From JBPOFY01 sp049889815 (GTDB taxonomy: Bacteria; Verrucomicrobiota; Verrucomicrobiia; Opitutales; Coraliomargaritaceae): a stretch of DNA of 64,000 bases. A program made the position numbers and the translations under genes. Location of the stretch: NCBI GenBank assembly GCA_049889815.1, contig JBMHCR010000019.1, positions 198,657 through 262,656 of the forward strand, in the 5' to 3' direction. Below the pieces are notes generated by a model, which had not been told where the DNA came from, made no database searches, and saw nothing but the letters and a program-made list of their open reading frames with translations. Positions 1 through 9,107 of this stretch are shown here, piece by piece (position 1 is the first letter of the stretch; each line of letters opens with the position of its first letter).

Positions 1-1
1 A

Positions 2-1600
2 GGCAATAAGCTACTCATTCTCGATGCCTACAAGCAGCTCGTTACTGAAGGTGCGGAACTCGTCCTCTTTCCAGAGCTGACAATCTGCGGCTACCCACCT
101 CGAGATCTACTCTTTAAGAGTCAATTCGTGAGCGATGTTAACGCCACGCTCGCGGAAATCACCAAGAAAATCGACCAAGTCCCTGCCGTGATCGGCACCG
201 TAACTGCGCGCGACTCCAACGAAGCCGGTCGCCCCTTCTACAATACCGCTGCTTGGTGCGAAAACGGGGAAGTGAAAACCGTGGCACACAAGTGCCTCCT
301 GCCGAGCTACGATGTGTTCGACGAGGACAGATACTTTCAACCGGCGCTCGGTCCAGTCATCTACGAATGGCGAGGCAAGCGTATCGGCATCACGATCTGC
401 GAAGACATCTGGACAGCTCCTTTCGTTTCGACCAATCGCCGCTACAGTGTAGAGCCCCTCACAGCCCTTTCTGAAAAGGACATCGATCTACTGCTCAATC
501 TTTCCGCCAGCCCATGGCACGACGGCAAAAATGAAGCCCGTGAACCACTCCTTCAATTCGCAGCCGAACGCTGCAACTGCCCTGCCGTCTATTGCAACTC
601 AGTCGGCGGCAACGACGAGCTGATCTTCGACGGCGGCAGTTTGATCGCCGACCCACAACGCGGACTAATTGCCGGTCTCGCTGCATTCCGCGCTGAAAAT
701 CGCGTAATCGACATAGAATCCCCTGCTGGGGCCGTCCTCTCAGAACACTTCAATTTAAAAGGCAACGCCGCGACCGAAAATGCGCTTGTGCTCGGCCTCC
801 GCGACTACGCTCGCAAAAGCGGTTTCAAGAAAGCCGTCATCGGCCTCAGTGGTGGCATCGACTCCGCAGTGGTTGCCGCACTTGCTACGAGGGCATTCGG
901 TGGCGAGAACGTCATCGGCATCGCTCTGCCCTCTTCCATCTCCAGCCAACACAGTCGCGACGACGCGGCTGCCCTCGCTAAAAATCTCGGCATCGAATAC
1001 CACGAAATCGCGATTGCCGATATGGTAAGCGCAGCGGAGGACGCCCTCGCTCCACTCTTTGGAGGACTTTCTGCTGACGTCACCGAAGAAAACATTCAAG
1101 CCCGCGCGCGCGGCGTGCTCCTCATGGCCATATCCAACAAATTTGGTGCCTTGCTACTCACCACAGGCAACAAGAGCGAGATCTCGGTTGGCTACTGCAC
1201 ACTGTATGGTGATATGTGCGGCGGTTTAGCAGTGATCTCCGACTTGCCGAAGATGAAAGTCTACGCGCTCGCGCGACACATGAACCTTAACGGTGAGGTC
1301 ATCCCGGTAAACACCATCGAGAAACCACCCTCCGCCGAACTCCGACCCGATCAAAAGGATGAAGACTCCCTGCCACCGTATCCGGTGCTCGACGGCATCC
1401 TACATCTGTACGTTGAAGAAGGGCTCTCCTCTAACGAGATCATTGAAAAAGGCTACGAGAAGGAAGTCGTGCGCGACATCATCCGCAAAGTCGACCTCAA
1501 CGAATACAAACGCAAACAAGCCGCCCCCGGCCTCAAAACCACTCCACTCGCCTTCGGCGTAGGCCGCCGCATTCCTATCGTCCAAAAATACGTGAGCTAG
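2..1600 (+). CDS. nadE: Glutamine-dependent NAD+ synthetase, 5' end cut by window edge
   Basis: Makes NAD+ from deamido-NAD+ using ATP and ammonia channelled from glutamine, in the cytoplasm. The frame is open from base 2, so the start lies upstream; 532 residues are visible, close to the whole two-domain enzyme. The N-terminal nitrilase-type glutaminase shows its Glu-Lys-Cys triad: Glu25 in FPELTICGY, Lys97 in AHKCLLPSY and Cys133 in ITICEDIW (numbers count visible residues). The C-terminal synthetase domain has the ATP-binding SGGIDS loop from residue 283 and ends after a KRKQAAPGLK segment. The GTG at 128 lies inside the glutaminase domain and is not the start. Identification is secure from the domain pair. 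Confidence 0.95.
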   Translation, partial: GNKLLILDAYKQLVTEGAELVLFPELTICGYPPRDLLFKSQFVSDVNATLAEITKKIDQVPAVIGTVTARDSNEAGRPFYNTAAWCENGEVKTVAHKCLLPSYDVFDEDRYFQPALGPVIYEWRGKRIGITICEDIWTAPFVSTNRRYSVEPLTALSEKDIDLLLNLSASPWHDGKNEAREPLLQFAAERCNCPAVYCNSVGGNDELIFDGGSLIADPQRGLIAGLAAFRAENRVIDIESPAGAVLSEHFNLKGNAATENALVLGLRDYARKSGFKKAVIGLSGGIDSAVVAALATRAFGGENVIGIALPSSISSQHSRDDAAALAKNLGIEYHEIAIADMVSAAEDALAPLFGGLSADVTEENIQARARGVLLMAISNKFGALLLTTGNKSEISVGYCTLYGDMCGGLAVISDLPKMKVYALARHMNLNGEVIPVNTIEKPPSAELRPDQKDEDSLPPYPVLDGILHLYVEEGLSSNEIIEKGYEKEVVRDIIRKVDLNEYKRKQAAPGLKTTPLAFGVGRRIPIVQKYVS

Positions 1601-1654
1601 GAAACGAAGCATACGTGATTTGGAATAAAGAAAGCGGGAGATAAGGAAGAACAG

Positions 1655-1774
1655 ATGGAACTGGAAGGACTAACTGAAAGTGTCATTAGATACGTAATAA
1701 AAGCACTAGATCTAAAACACGCTCTACTATTCAACTCTGCAACTATGCCACTGACGGTCAAGAGCGTCATCTAG
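1655..1774 (+). pseudogene. Possible relic of a GxxExxY-type small protein gene
   Basis: A 39-codon frame opens with MELEGLTESVI, which resembles the start (LTExVIxxAI) of the GxxExxY/PDDEXK-like proteins common as isolated genes in Verrucomicrobiota. The usual continuation (EVHxxLGPGLLExxYE) is absent and the frame stops at 1772-1774. It sits in a purine-rich stretch between nadE and hemL. Either a decayed copy or a chance match; only about ten residues support it. Confidence 0.25.
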
Positions 1775-1879
1775 GACGCACCATAGAATTAGCCAGCTTT
1801 CCTAAGGCATACTTTCCTGACTCCCTGCTTTCCTCATTCACAAATATACCGAGCAATAGCCAATTCAAATTTCCACGTT

Positions 1880-3157
1880 ATGAACTCTTCCGAATCTCTC
1901 TTTAACCGCGCTAAAGAACTCATTCCAGGTGGCGTCAATTCTCCAGTCCGTGCCTTCCGCTCTGTTGGCGGTGCGCCGTTTTTCACGCGTCGCGCTGAGG
2001 GCGCGCACCTCTACACTGCAGAAGGCACCAAACTAATCGACTTTGTTTGTACCTGGGGTCCTGCGATCCATGGACACAACGATCCAGATATACGCGCAGC
2101 AGTCGGCGAGGCACTTTCAAACGGAACCAGCTTTGGCACGCCGAATCCATACGAGGTAGAAATGGCTGAGCTCATTACCGAGTTCGTTCCGTCAATCGAG
2201 AAAGTGCGTGTGTGCAATAGTGGCACCGAGGCTACCATGTCTGCCATCCGTCTTGCACGTGGATACACGGGACGCGACAAGGTTATCAAATTTGCCGGCT
2301 GCTTCCATGGTCATGTCGACTCGCTTTTGGTCAAAGCAGGATCCGGCGCACTCACACTTGGCAATCCTGACAGCGCAGGCATCCCAGCTAGTTTCGCTGC
2401 CGAGACCATCGTCGTGGACTACAACAACGCCGAGGAAGTACGCGCCGCATTTGAAAAACATCCCGAGCAAATTGCCGCGATGATTGTTGAGCCCTATCCA
2501 GCAAACTGTGGATTGATTCTGCCCGACGAAGGTTTCCTTGAACTGCTGCGCGAGCTCTGCACCGCAAACGGCACGGTGCTTATTTTCGACGAAGTCATGA
2601 CGGGGTTCCGTCTCGCCAAAGGTGGCGTTCAAGAACGCGTTGCGATCAAACCTGACCTCACGGCACTGGGTAAAATCATCGGTGGCGGTCTACCAGTCGG
2701 TGCCTTCGGAGGCAAAGCTGAGATTATGGACTGCCTCGCCCCACTCGGACCTGTCTACCAAGCAGGGACGCTCAGCGGCAACCCGCTCGCTATGGCCGCG
2801 GGTATCGCCGCGTTGAAAAAACTCAAAGCCGAAGACCCCTATCCACTCCTCGAAGAGCTCGGCAGCACGATCCGCAAATCGTTGATCCATGCGGCTAGCG
2901 AAAAGGGTCTGCCACTTCAAGTGCCACAAGTCGGCTCCATGTTCGCGATCTTCTTTGCCGAGGAACCCGTTCGCAATTATGGCGATGCCACAAGTAGCGC
3001 GACGCAGACCTTCAACAAACTGTTCCACTATGCTCTTGAGCACGGGGTCTACCTACCGCCATCGGCATACGAAACCTGCTTCATCTGCACGGCCCACAAC
3101 GGTAACGATATCGAGCGTGCAGCCGATATCTTAGCTGCCGGCATCAAGGCGCTGTAA
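1880..3157 (+). CDS. hemL: Glutamate-1-semialdehyde 2,1-aminomutase
   Basis: Converts glutamate-1-semialdehyde to 5-aminolevulinate, the last C5-pathway step to tetrapyrroles; PLP enzyme of the cytoplasm. The 425-residue length matches the family. The N-terminus LIPGGVNSPVRAF, the substrate loop CNSGTEATMSAIRLARG and the PLP site FDEVMTGFR followed by LGKIIGGG (Schiff-base Lys265) are intact. It starts at the ATG after a roughly 280-base spacer and appears to be transcribed alone, converging on fabF 27 bases downstream. Very secure; acetylornithine-type class III transaminases lack the PGGVNSPVR start. Confidence 0.97.
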   Translation: MNSSESLFNRAKELIPGGVNSPVRAFRSVGGAPFFTRRAEGAHLYTAEGTKLIDFVCTWGPAIHGHNDPDIRAAVGEALSNGTSFGTPNPYEVEMAELITEFVPSIEKVRVCNSGTEATMSAIRLARGYTGRDKVIKFAGCFHGHVDSLLVKAGSGALTLGNPDSAGIPASFAAETIVVDYNNAEEVRAAFEKHPEQIAAMIVEPYPANCGLILPDEGFLELLRELCTANGTVLIFDEVMTGFRLAKGGVQERVAIKPDLTALGKIIGGGLPVGAFGGKAEIMDCLAPLGPVYQAGTLSGNPLAMAAGIAALKKLKAEDPYPLLEELGSTIRKSLIHAASEKGLPLQVPQVGSMFAIFFAEEPVRNYGDATSSATQTFNKLFHYALEHGVYLPPSAYETCFICTAHNGNDIERAADILAAGIKAL

Positions 3158-3184
3158 CTGTCAAAGGTAGGGTTCGTTTTCAAC

Positions 3185-4438
3185 CTAGAGCTTCTTGAAC
3201 AAGAGACTGGCGTTGTGACCGCCAAAACCGAGGTTGTTACAAATCGCTACGTTGACCTCATGGTCACGGGCTTCATTCGGCACGTAGTCGAGGTCGCAAT
3301 CAGGATCCGGTTCGGTGTAGTTGATCGTTGGCGGCACTTTGCCATCGCGGATCGCGAGCGCACAGACGGCAGACTCGATACCACCAGCCGCTCCAAGCAG
3401 ATGCCCCGTCATACCCTTTGTCGATGAAACGGGAATCTTATAAGCATGATCGCCAAGAGACTTCTTAATCGCACCTGTCTCGAACTTGTCGTTGTATGGA
3501 GTCGATGTGCCGTGAGCATTGATATAGCTGACAGCCTCGGCCTGCACACCAGCATCATTGATCACTTTGGAAATCGCAGCACCAAGTGCCTTTCCTTCAG
3601 GATCTGGTGAAGTGATGTGGTAGGCGTCGCAAGTCGCACCGTATCCAGCGATTTCGCAAATAATGTTCGCGCCGCGTGCTTCCGCGTGCTCAAGGGACTC
3701 CAATACAAGGACACCAGCACCCTCGCCCATAACGAAACCATCACGACCTTTATCAAATGGGCGGCTGGCTGTTTGCGGTGTGTCGTTGTAGCTCGTGCTC
3801 ATCGCCTTCATGGAGCAGAAGCCCGCATAACCCAATTCAGTAACAGCAGCCTCGCTTCCGCCGGCAATCATAATATCGGCGTCGCTGTCGCGAATCATGT
3901 TGAACGCCTCACCGATACTATGCGTCCCCGATGCACAGGCACTCACAATACCGTAATTCGGCCCCCTTGCACCAATCTCAATGGCAACCACACCACTCGC
4001 AATGTTTGCAATGAGGGATGGAATCATGAATGGAGAGACCTTGCGCGGACCACCATCATAGAGACGGCGGCTCTGGGTCTGAATCGTAATCATACCACCG
4101 ATTCCAGAGCCGATGAGCACCCCAAAACGATCCGCATCCACGGATGAGGGGTCCAAACTCGCGTGATCCAATGCCATTCGAGATGCTGCTACCGCAAACT
4201 GCGTGTAGCGATCATTTCGGCGAGCCTCCTTGGGATCCATATACTTACCTGCTTCGAACCCCAAACACTCGGAGCCGACCTTTGAGGGATACTCGGTAGT
4301 ATCGAAGGACTGGACGCTATCAATGCCGCTCTTTCCAGCGAGAATGTTTTCCCAAAAAGCGTCCACGCCGTCACCAAAACTGGTGACGGTACCAATTCCG
4401 GTGATCACTACTCTTTTATGTTTTGGTGCTTCTTCCAT
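3185..4438 (-). CDS. fabF: Beta-ketoacyl-ACP synthase II
   Basis: Elongating condensing enzyme of type II fatty acid synthesis: joins malonyl-ACP to acyl-ACP. 417 residues when started at the ATG at 4438; a TTG twelve bases upstream is in frame but would overlap the hairpin at 4446-4477. The thiolase fold shows the active Cys in VSACASGTHSIGEA (about residue 170), the first His in NAHGTSTPYND and the second in GMTGHLLGAAGG, plus the family's GFGGHNASL end. It is the last gene of a fabG-acpP-fabF run. No clear Shine-Dalgarno sequence precedes it, and the terminator-like hairpin just upstream probably lowers its level relative to ACP. Confidence 0.95.
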   Translation of the reverse strand: MEEAPKHKRVVITGIGTVTSFGDGVDAFWENILAGKSGIDSVQSFDTTEYPSKVGSECLGFEAGKYMDPKEARRNDRYTQFAVAASRMALDHASLDPSSVDADRFGVLIGSGIGGMITIQTQSRRLYDGGPRKVSPFMIPSLIANIASGVVAIEIGARGPNYGIVSACASGTHSIGEAFNMIRDSDADIMIAGGSEAAVTELGYAGFCSMKAMSTSYNDTPQTASRPFDKGRDGFVMGEGAGVLVLESLEHAEARGANIICEIAGYGATCDAYHITSPDPEGKALGAAISKVINDAGVQAEAVSYINAHGTSTPYNDKFETGAIKKSLGDHAYKIPVSSTKGMTGHLLGAAGGIESAVCALAIRDGKVPPTINYTEPDPDCDLDYVPNEARDHEVNVAICNNLGFGGHNASLLFKKL

Positions 4439-4445
4439 AGATGTG

Positions 4446-4477
4446 AACAAAAACTAAGCCGCGGTTAGGCGGCTTAG
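4446..4477 (-). terminator. Terminator-like hairpin between acpP and fabF
   Basis: A perfect 9-bp stem (4454-4462 with 4469-4477, CTAAGCCGC paired to GCGGCTTAG) with a 6-base loop is followed on the minus strand by five U residues. It lies 10-15 bases before the fabF start codon, downstream of acpP. It looks like an intrinsic terminator that would let acpP be made in excess over fabF by partial termination. Confidence 0.7.
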
Positions 4478-4502
4478 CAGTTAAAGTTCAGAGGGGGTGG
4501 AA

Positions 4503-4757
4503 TTATCCGGCCTTCTCGGTGATGTACTTGATCACATCGCCCACGGTTTGGAGCTTTTCAGCATCAGATTCCGGGATTTCACCATCGATCTCATCGCTGA
4601 ACTCTTCCTCAAATGCCATAATCAGCTCGACCGTGTCGAGGGAATCGGCACCGAGATCGTCGAGGAACGATGCTTCAGGTGTGACCTGCTCTTCGTTTAC
4701 GTTGAGCTGGTCTACGATGATTGTCTTTACGCGTTGTTCGATTGTTTGATCGGCCAT
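4503..4757 (-). CDS. acpP: Acyl carrier protein
   Basis: Carries growing acyl chains on a phosphopantetheine arm during fatty acid synthesis. The 84-residue, very acidic protein has the attachment motif LGADSLDTVEL with Ser39 as the modified residue, and the usual helix II sequence LIMAFEEEF. It lies 35 bases after fabG and 64 bases before fabF, the standard cluster order. Transcription downstream probably stops partly at the hairpin at 4446-4477, which would fit the high demand for ACP. Secure. Confidence 0.97.
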   Translation of the reverse strand: MADQTIEQRVKTIIVDQLNVNEEQVTPEASFLDDLGADSLDTVELIMAFEEEFSDEIDGEIPESDAEKLQTVGDVIKYITEKAG

Positions 4758-4790
4758 ATTTTTCTAGGTTTAAGTTAAGGATTTTTTGAG

Positions 4791-5539
<749 letters not shown>

Positions 5540-5561
5540 TGAGTAAAGAATTAAACAGTAT

Positions 5562-5573
5562 CAGCGTACGCTG
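5562..5573. promoter_or_regulatory. 12-base palindrome upstream of fabG
   Basis: CAGCGTACGCTG is perfectly self-complementary and sits in the fabG leader, between the divergent fabG and pseudouridine synthase genes. It could be an operator for a dimeric regulator or a leader hairpin. No matching regulator gene is in the window, so function is inferred from symmetry and position only. Confidence 0.3.
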
Positions 5574-5675
5574 CGTTGGGGGATATTTCACAATATTCTA
5601 ACATAGTTGGGCAAGCACGAATGTTGATTTCGAGCAATATTGACACAGCGCATAGAAATAAGCTCAAGTTCATGG

Positions 5676-6410
5676 ATGCCAGAACAGGAAGCGCAACGTA
5701 TTCAGAAAATTATCGCCAATTCGGGGCTTTGCTCCCGACGCGAAGCGGAGCGGTGCATCGAGGACGGCGCGGTTCGAGTGAATGGAAAAGTCGCGCAGTT
5801 GGGCGATAAGGCGACGCTAGACGCGGCGATCTTTGTAAACAATAAGCCTCTTCTGACCAAGCATCAGGAACGTATGGTGACCCTGATTATGAACAAGCCA
5901 AAGGGGTTGATGTGTACCAATTCTGACCCACATGCCGAGCGCACCGTGTTTGACCTGCTGCCGCCCGACTTGCTTCGACTAAGATTATTTTGTGCTGGCC
6001 GACTCGACAAAGACAGCGAGGGCCTGCTGGTGATCACCAATGATGGTGATCTGGCCCACCGTCTGACCCATCCGAGCACAGAGATTGTGAAGCGCTACCG
6101 CGTAGTGCTTCACCGTGATTTCAATAAAGACGACATTCCAAAACTCCTGAAAGGAGTCGAATACGAAGGCGATTTTTTGAAAGCCGAAAAAGTGCTACCA
6201 GCCCCACAAGCTGGCGATGGGCACCAACGCCGACTCGAAGTACATCTACACCACGGCAAGAAGCGCGAAGTACGCCGCCTGTTTGAGGCTCACCGCTACT
6301 TCGTGAAAAAACTGGTGCGGGTGCAAATCGGTGGCATCGTATTGAAAAACCTGCCCAAAGGAGGTGTGAAAATTCTCGGCAAAAAAGATATTGAGCGACT
6401 CTTCGATTGA
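5676..6410 (+). CDS. RsuA/RluB-family rRNA pseudouridine synthase
   Basis: Isomerises specific uridines in ribosomal RNA. From the ATG at 5676 the protein has 244 residues: an N-terminal S4 RNA-binding domain (IANSGLCSRREAERCIEDG) and a catalytic domain with the active Asp in GRLDKDSEGLLVITNDGDL, then the RRLFEAHRYFVKKLVRVQIG end of the RluB/RluE/RluF/RsuA branch. A TTG twelve codons upstream is in frame but adds only low-complexity sequence. The sequence does not let me assign the target site (16S U516 or 23S U2605 type). Divergent from fabG. Confidence 0.9.
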   Translation: MPEQEAQRIQKIIANSGLCSRREAERCIEDGAVRVNGKVAQLGDKATLDAAIFVNNKPLLTKHQERMVTLIMNKPKGLMCTNSDPHAERTVFDLLPPDLLRLRLFCAGRLDKDSEGLLVITNDGDLAHRLTHPSTEIVKRYRVVLHRDFNKDDIPKLLKGVEYEGDFLKAEKVLPAPQAGDGHQRRLEVHLHHGKKREVRRLFEAHRYFVKKLVRVQIGGIVLKNLPKGGVKILGKKDIERLFD

Positions 6411-6449
6411 TGCTCGTCAAGGACCGGACCGTTCAACATACTCACCACC

Positions 6450-7085
6450 ATGCAGCAACTCTTTAGATATTCACTGCTCGTCCTTCTCGGCACCACACTG
6501 ACAAAGGCTAGCAATGATGTGTCCCCCAGACCGCTCTCCTCCTCGAACTCGCCGGTTATCGAGCAAATCGGCGAAAAAAGAAACCCGCTCCCGATCAATA
6601 TTCCACCGGTAGAGGAGTACACAAGCCCGAGCAAGGCCGCTACGACCCATTTCAAACACAAATTAAAGGTCGACGCCACCCGCCCAGACCAAGCACGAAC
6701 AGAAAGACCCGCTAGCGCGGGTTCTTTTATTCCAACCAACAACTTAGTTTCCGAACCGACTCCCAAAACACCGAAGCCGGCGACGGCAATGGTGCGCAAA
6801 CCTGCAGGTAGGGAAAACAACTCTTTAAACTTGCCAGACGCCCGCATTTATCGCCTCTCCGGTACACTCACCCGCGCGATCGACACAGAGGCTCCGCGTT
6901 ACAGCCTCCACCTCCACGACATGGATGGGAAACGTATTGCTCATGTGGATGTATCGCAGATGTATGTTGAAAACATCCGCCCCTACCTCGATCAAAAAGT
7001 CTCTATCCACGGAGAATTACACCTTGAAGAAGCGGTGAGCAGCTCGTTAGTAATCATCGCCCGCACGATCCGTATAGAGCCCTAA
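6450..7085 (+). CDS. Exported protein of unknown function with OB-like C-terminal domain
   Basis: 211 residues. The N-terminus MQQLFRYSLLVLLGTTLTKA looks like a Sec signal peptide. Residues about 25-125 are Pro/Thr/Lys-rich and probably disordered. The last 75 residues (YRLSGTLTRAIDTEAPRYSL to IARTIRIEP) read as a beta-rich OB- or SH3-like domain. The protein begins 39 bases after the pseudouridine synthase and ends 21 bases before folD, so it may be co-transcribed with both. Not recognised as a named family; a periplasmic binding or envelope role is only a guess from the signal and fold. Confidence 0.7.
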   Translation: MQQLFRYSLLVLLGTTLTKASNDVSPRPLSSSNSPVIEQIGEKRNPLPINIPPVEEYTSPSKAATTHFKHKLKVDATRPDQARTERPASAGSFIPTNNLVSEPTPKTPKPATAMVRKPAGRENNSLNLPDARIYRLSGTLTRAIDTEAPRYSLHLHDMDGKRIAHVDVSQMYVENIRPYLDQKVSIHGELHLEEAVSSSLVIIARTIRIEP

Positions 7086-7106
7086 GCCATTTATTACCCA
7101 GCAAAT

Positions 7107-7979
7107 ATGAAACTCATCGACGGCAACGCCATCGCAGCGTCTATAATTGAGGAACTAACCGCAGAGGTCGGAGCCCTGCTAAACAAAAAACCATGCATCG
7201 CCGTTGTTCGCGTCGGCGACGACCCGGCATCTGTCTCCTACGTACGTAAAAAGCAAAAGACCGCCGAAAAGATCGGCATTGATAGCCGCCTCCATGTGTT
7301 ACCGGAAGATACCAGTCAGGAGGCGCTCTTCGCTCAAATTGACCAACTAAATGCCGATCCAGATGTGAATGGTATCCTAGTGCAAGCTCCCCTCCCCGGC
7401 CACATCGACGAGACAGAGACATTCAACCGAGTGCTCCCGAGCAAAGACGTGGATGGCTTCAATACCGTCAACATCGGCAAACTCTGCCAAGAAGATAACA
7501 GCGGATTCGTAGCATGCACCCCTGCCGGGATCGTAGAGCTCATCAAGCGCAGTAATATCGACACTGAGGGGCAGCATGTGGTCGTCTTGGGGCGGAGCCA
7601 GATCGTTGGTAAGCCTGCCGCGCTTCTCATGCTACAAAAAGCTGTGCCTGGAAATGCCACGGTCACCGTTTGCCATTCGCGCACAAAGAACCTCGCTAAA
7701 ATCACAAACCAAGCAGACGTTCTAATTGCTGCAATTGGCCGGCCGAATTATGTGACTGCTAATATGGTGAAAGAGGGAGTCGCCGTGATCGACGTGGGCA
7801 TCAACCGGGTTGAGGACGCCTCGAAAAAGAGTGGCTACCGTTTAGTTGGCGATGTCGATTTTGAAGCCATTTCTGCAAAAGCCTCACACATCACACCGGT
7901 GCCTGGCGGCGTTGGTCCCATGACCGTGGCGATGCTGATGTTTAACACGGTGCGCGCTTTCAAAGCCAGCCAAGGCTAA
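7107..7979 (+). CDS. folD: Bifunctional methylene-THF dehydrogenase/methenyl-THF cyclohydrolase
   Basis: Interconverts 5,10-methylene-THF and 10-formyl-THF, feeding purines and fMet. 290 residues, normal length. The substrate signature YVRKKQKTAEKIGI carries the catalytic Lys. GILVQAPLPGHID, DVDGFN, GRSQIVGKPAALLML and TPVPGGVGPMTVAML are the family blocks in order. It follows the exported protein gene closely and precedes the RDD gene by 4 bases, so these probably form one transcript. Confidence 0.97.
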   Translation: MKLIDGNAIAASIIEELTAEVGALLNKKPCIAVVRVGDDPASVSYVRKKQKTAEKIGIDSRLHVLPEDTSQEALFAQIDQLNADPDVNGILVQAPLPGHIDETETFNRVLPSKDVDGFNTVNIGKLCQEDNSGFVACTPAGIVELIKRSNIDTEGQHVVVLGRSQIVGKPAALLMLQKAVPGNATVTVCHSRTKNLAKITNQADVLIAAIGRPNYVTANMVKEGVAVIDVGINRVEDASKKSGYRLVGDVDFEAISAKASHITPVPGGVGPMTVAMLMFNTVRAFKASQG

Positions 7980-7983
7980 TAAA

Positions 7984-8646
7984 ATGAAGGATCAACCCAG
8001 TGATCCGTCGCCGGAGAACAACCCGTCGTCAACCCCAACCCCGTTGAAGCCATCCAATGTGCTCGATTCAATTTTCCAATCGAACGGCCCAATGCCAGCT
8101 GCCGGAGTCGGGCTGCGCGGGCTCGCGTTTAGCCTAGATTTCCTACTACTTTTAGGCATCTCAATGCTCATTGTGGGGAAAATTGGTCTGCCTGCCTACC
8201 ATCCGAGTGCTGGATTCGAAATCCGCGAATGGGTCGACACAGTTTGGTCTTGGGCGGAAGTCGCACAAACTCAGGCAATAGCCGAACGCAGCCCACCACC
8301 CGAAATGCCCACAGCGGTGCTCGATGCGATTAGCTACGCAATCAACGTCATGTTCATCCTCTTCTGGGTCTATTTCGGCACCTGCGAAGCCTTTTTCAAC
8401 GGGACCTCGATGGGCAAACGTCTTTGCTGCATACGCACCGTCAGCACAGTCACGCTGGGCGCCCAGCCAATCTTAACTGGGATTATTCGGGGCGGTATCA
8501 AGACCACCCTGATTTTTATCGTTTTCCCACTGACCGCAGTGATCGCCCTGTTGGGGCTATTTTTCAACAAGCGTAAACAGATGCTACACGACATACTCAG
8601 CAGGACCACCGTGATTGATGAACGGCTTGTCAAAGTGAACGAATAG
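7984..8646 (+). CDS. RDD-family membrane protein
   Basis: 220 residues with a polar, Pro/Ser-rich N-terminus of about 35 residues and then the RDD domain: GVGLRGLAFSLDFLLLLGI, a second hydrophobic segment (NVMFILFWVYFG) followed by NGTSMGKRLCCIRTV, and a third segment near ALLGLFFNKRKQMLHDILSRTTV, which is the family's C-terminal signature. At least three membrane segments. RDD proteins are poorly defined; some act in ion transport or homeostasis. The gene is 4 bases after folD, so it is translated from the same transcript, but no functional link is evident. Confidence 0.85.
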   Translation: MKDQPSDPSPENNPSSTPTPLKPSNVLDSIFQSNGPMPAAGVGLRGLAFSLDFLLLLGISMLIVGKIGLPAYHPSAGFEIREWVDTVWSWAEVAQTQAIAERSPPPEMPTAVLDAISYAINVMFILFWVYFGTCEAFFNGTSMGKRLCCIRTVSTVTLGAQPILTGIIRGGIKTTLIFIVFPLTAVIALLGLFFNKRKQMLHDILSRTTVIDERLVKVNE

Positions 8647-8719
8647 ACCCGTAAACCCGCAGATGAGCGACATTTTATCTTTTATAGGCCGGTAATAGCA
8701 CTTATCTTAATCCCCCTCC

Positions 8720-9106
8720 GTGCCTAGCGCGGCCAATCCTACCCAATTCAGATTTTCAGTTTCTATTTTGTGCATTCAACATAAACCCATCGATCTGGAT
8801 GAAACACTTACTAGAGTGCGCGCACAATTGCGCCTCCAAGAAATGTTCCGCGAAAATATCGATCTCCGAGAGCGCCCAAGTGATACTCAAAGAGCCGCTG
8901 CAGTAGGTGCAATCACAGAGGGCGTGGGCCTTGCCGAAAAAGTAAAGGACTCCCTATCCGAACCCTTTGTAACAACCAAAAAGTCTGTTGGCCGAGGCAT
9001 AGGGCTAACGATTGCACGGCACACCCTGCGCAACCTCAGCGGGGACGTGAATGACTCTGAAAATCCCAAAGGTGGCGTCACCGCTACCATGATCCACCCA
9101 CTTTAA
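8720..9106 (+). pseudogene. Internally deleted sensor histidine kinase relic
   Basis: The 128-codon frame, opening at a GTG, joins two ends of a response-regulator/histidine-kinase hybrid. The first part (DLDETLTRVRAQLRLQEMF then AAAVGAITEGV) matches the linker after a receiver domain and the run-up to the H-box, where AHNLNNLLG would normally follow. It passes directly to LSEPFVTTKKSVGRGIGLTI, the G2 box near the end of the ATPase domain. The phosphoacceptor His, N-box and G1 box are absent, so it cannot be an active kinase. The frame has stayed open and stops one base before the proC start, so its translation could couple to proC. Confidence 0.75.
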
Positions 9107-9107
9107 A

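Noticed and set aside
3617..4147. 176-codon frame antisense to fabF
   Set aside because: A shadow of the conserved fabF coding strand.
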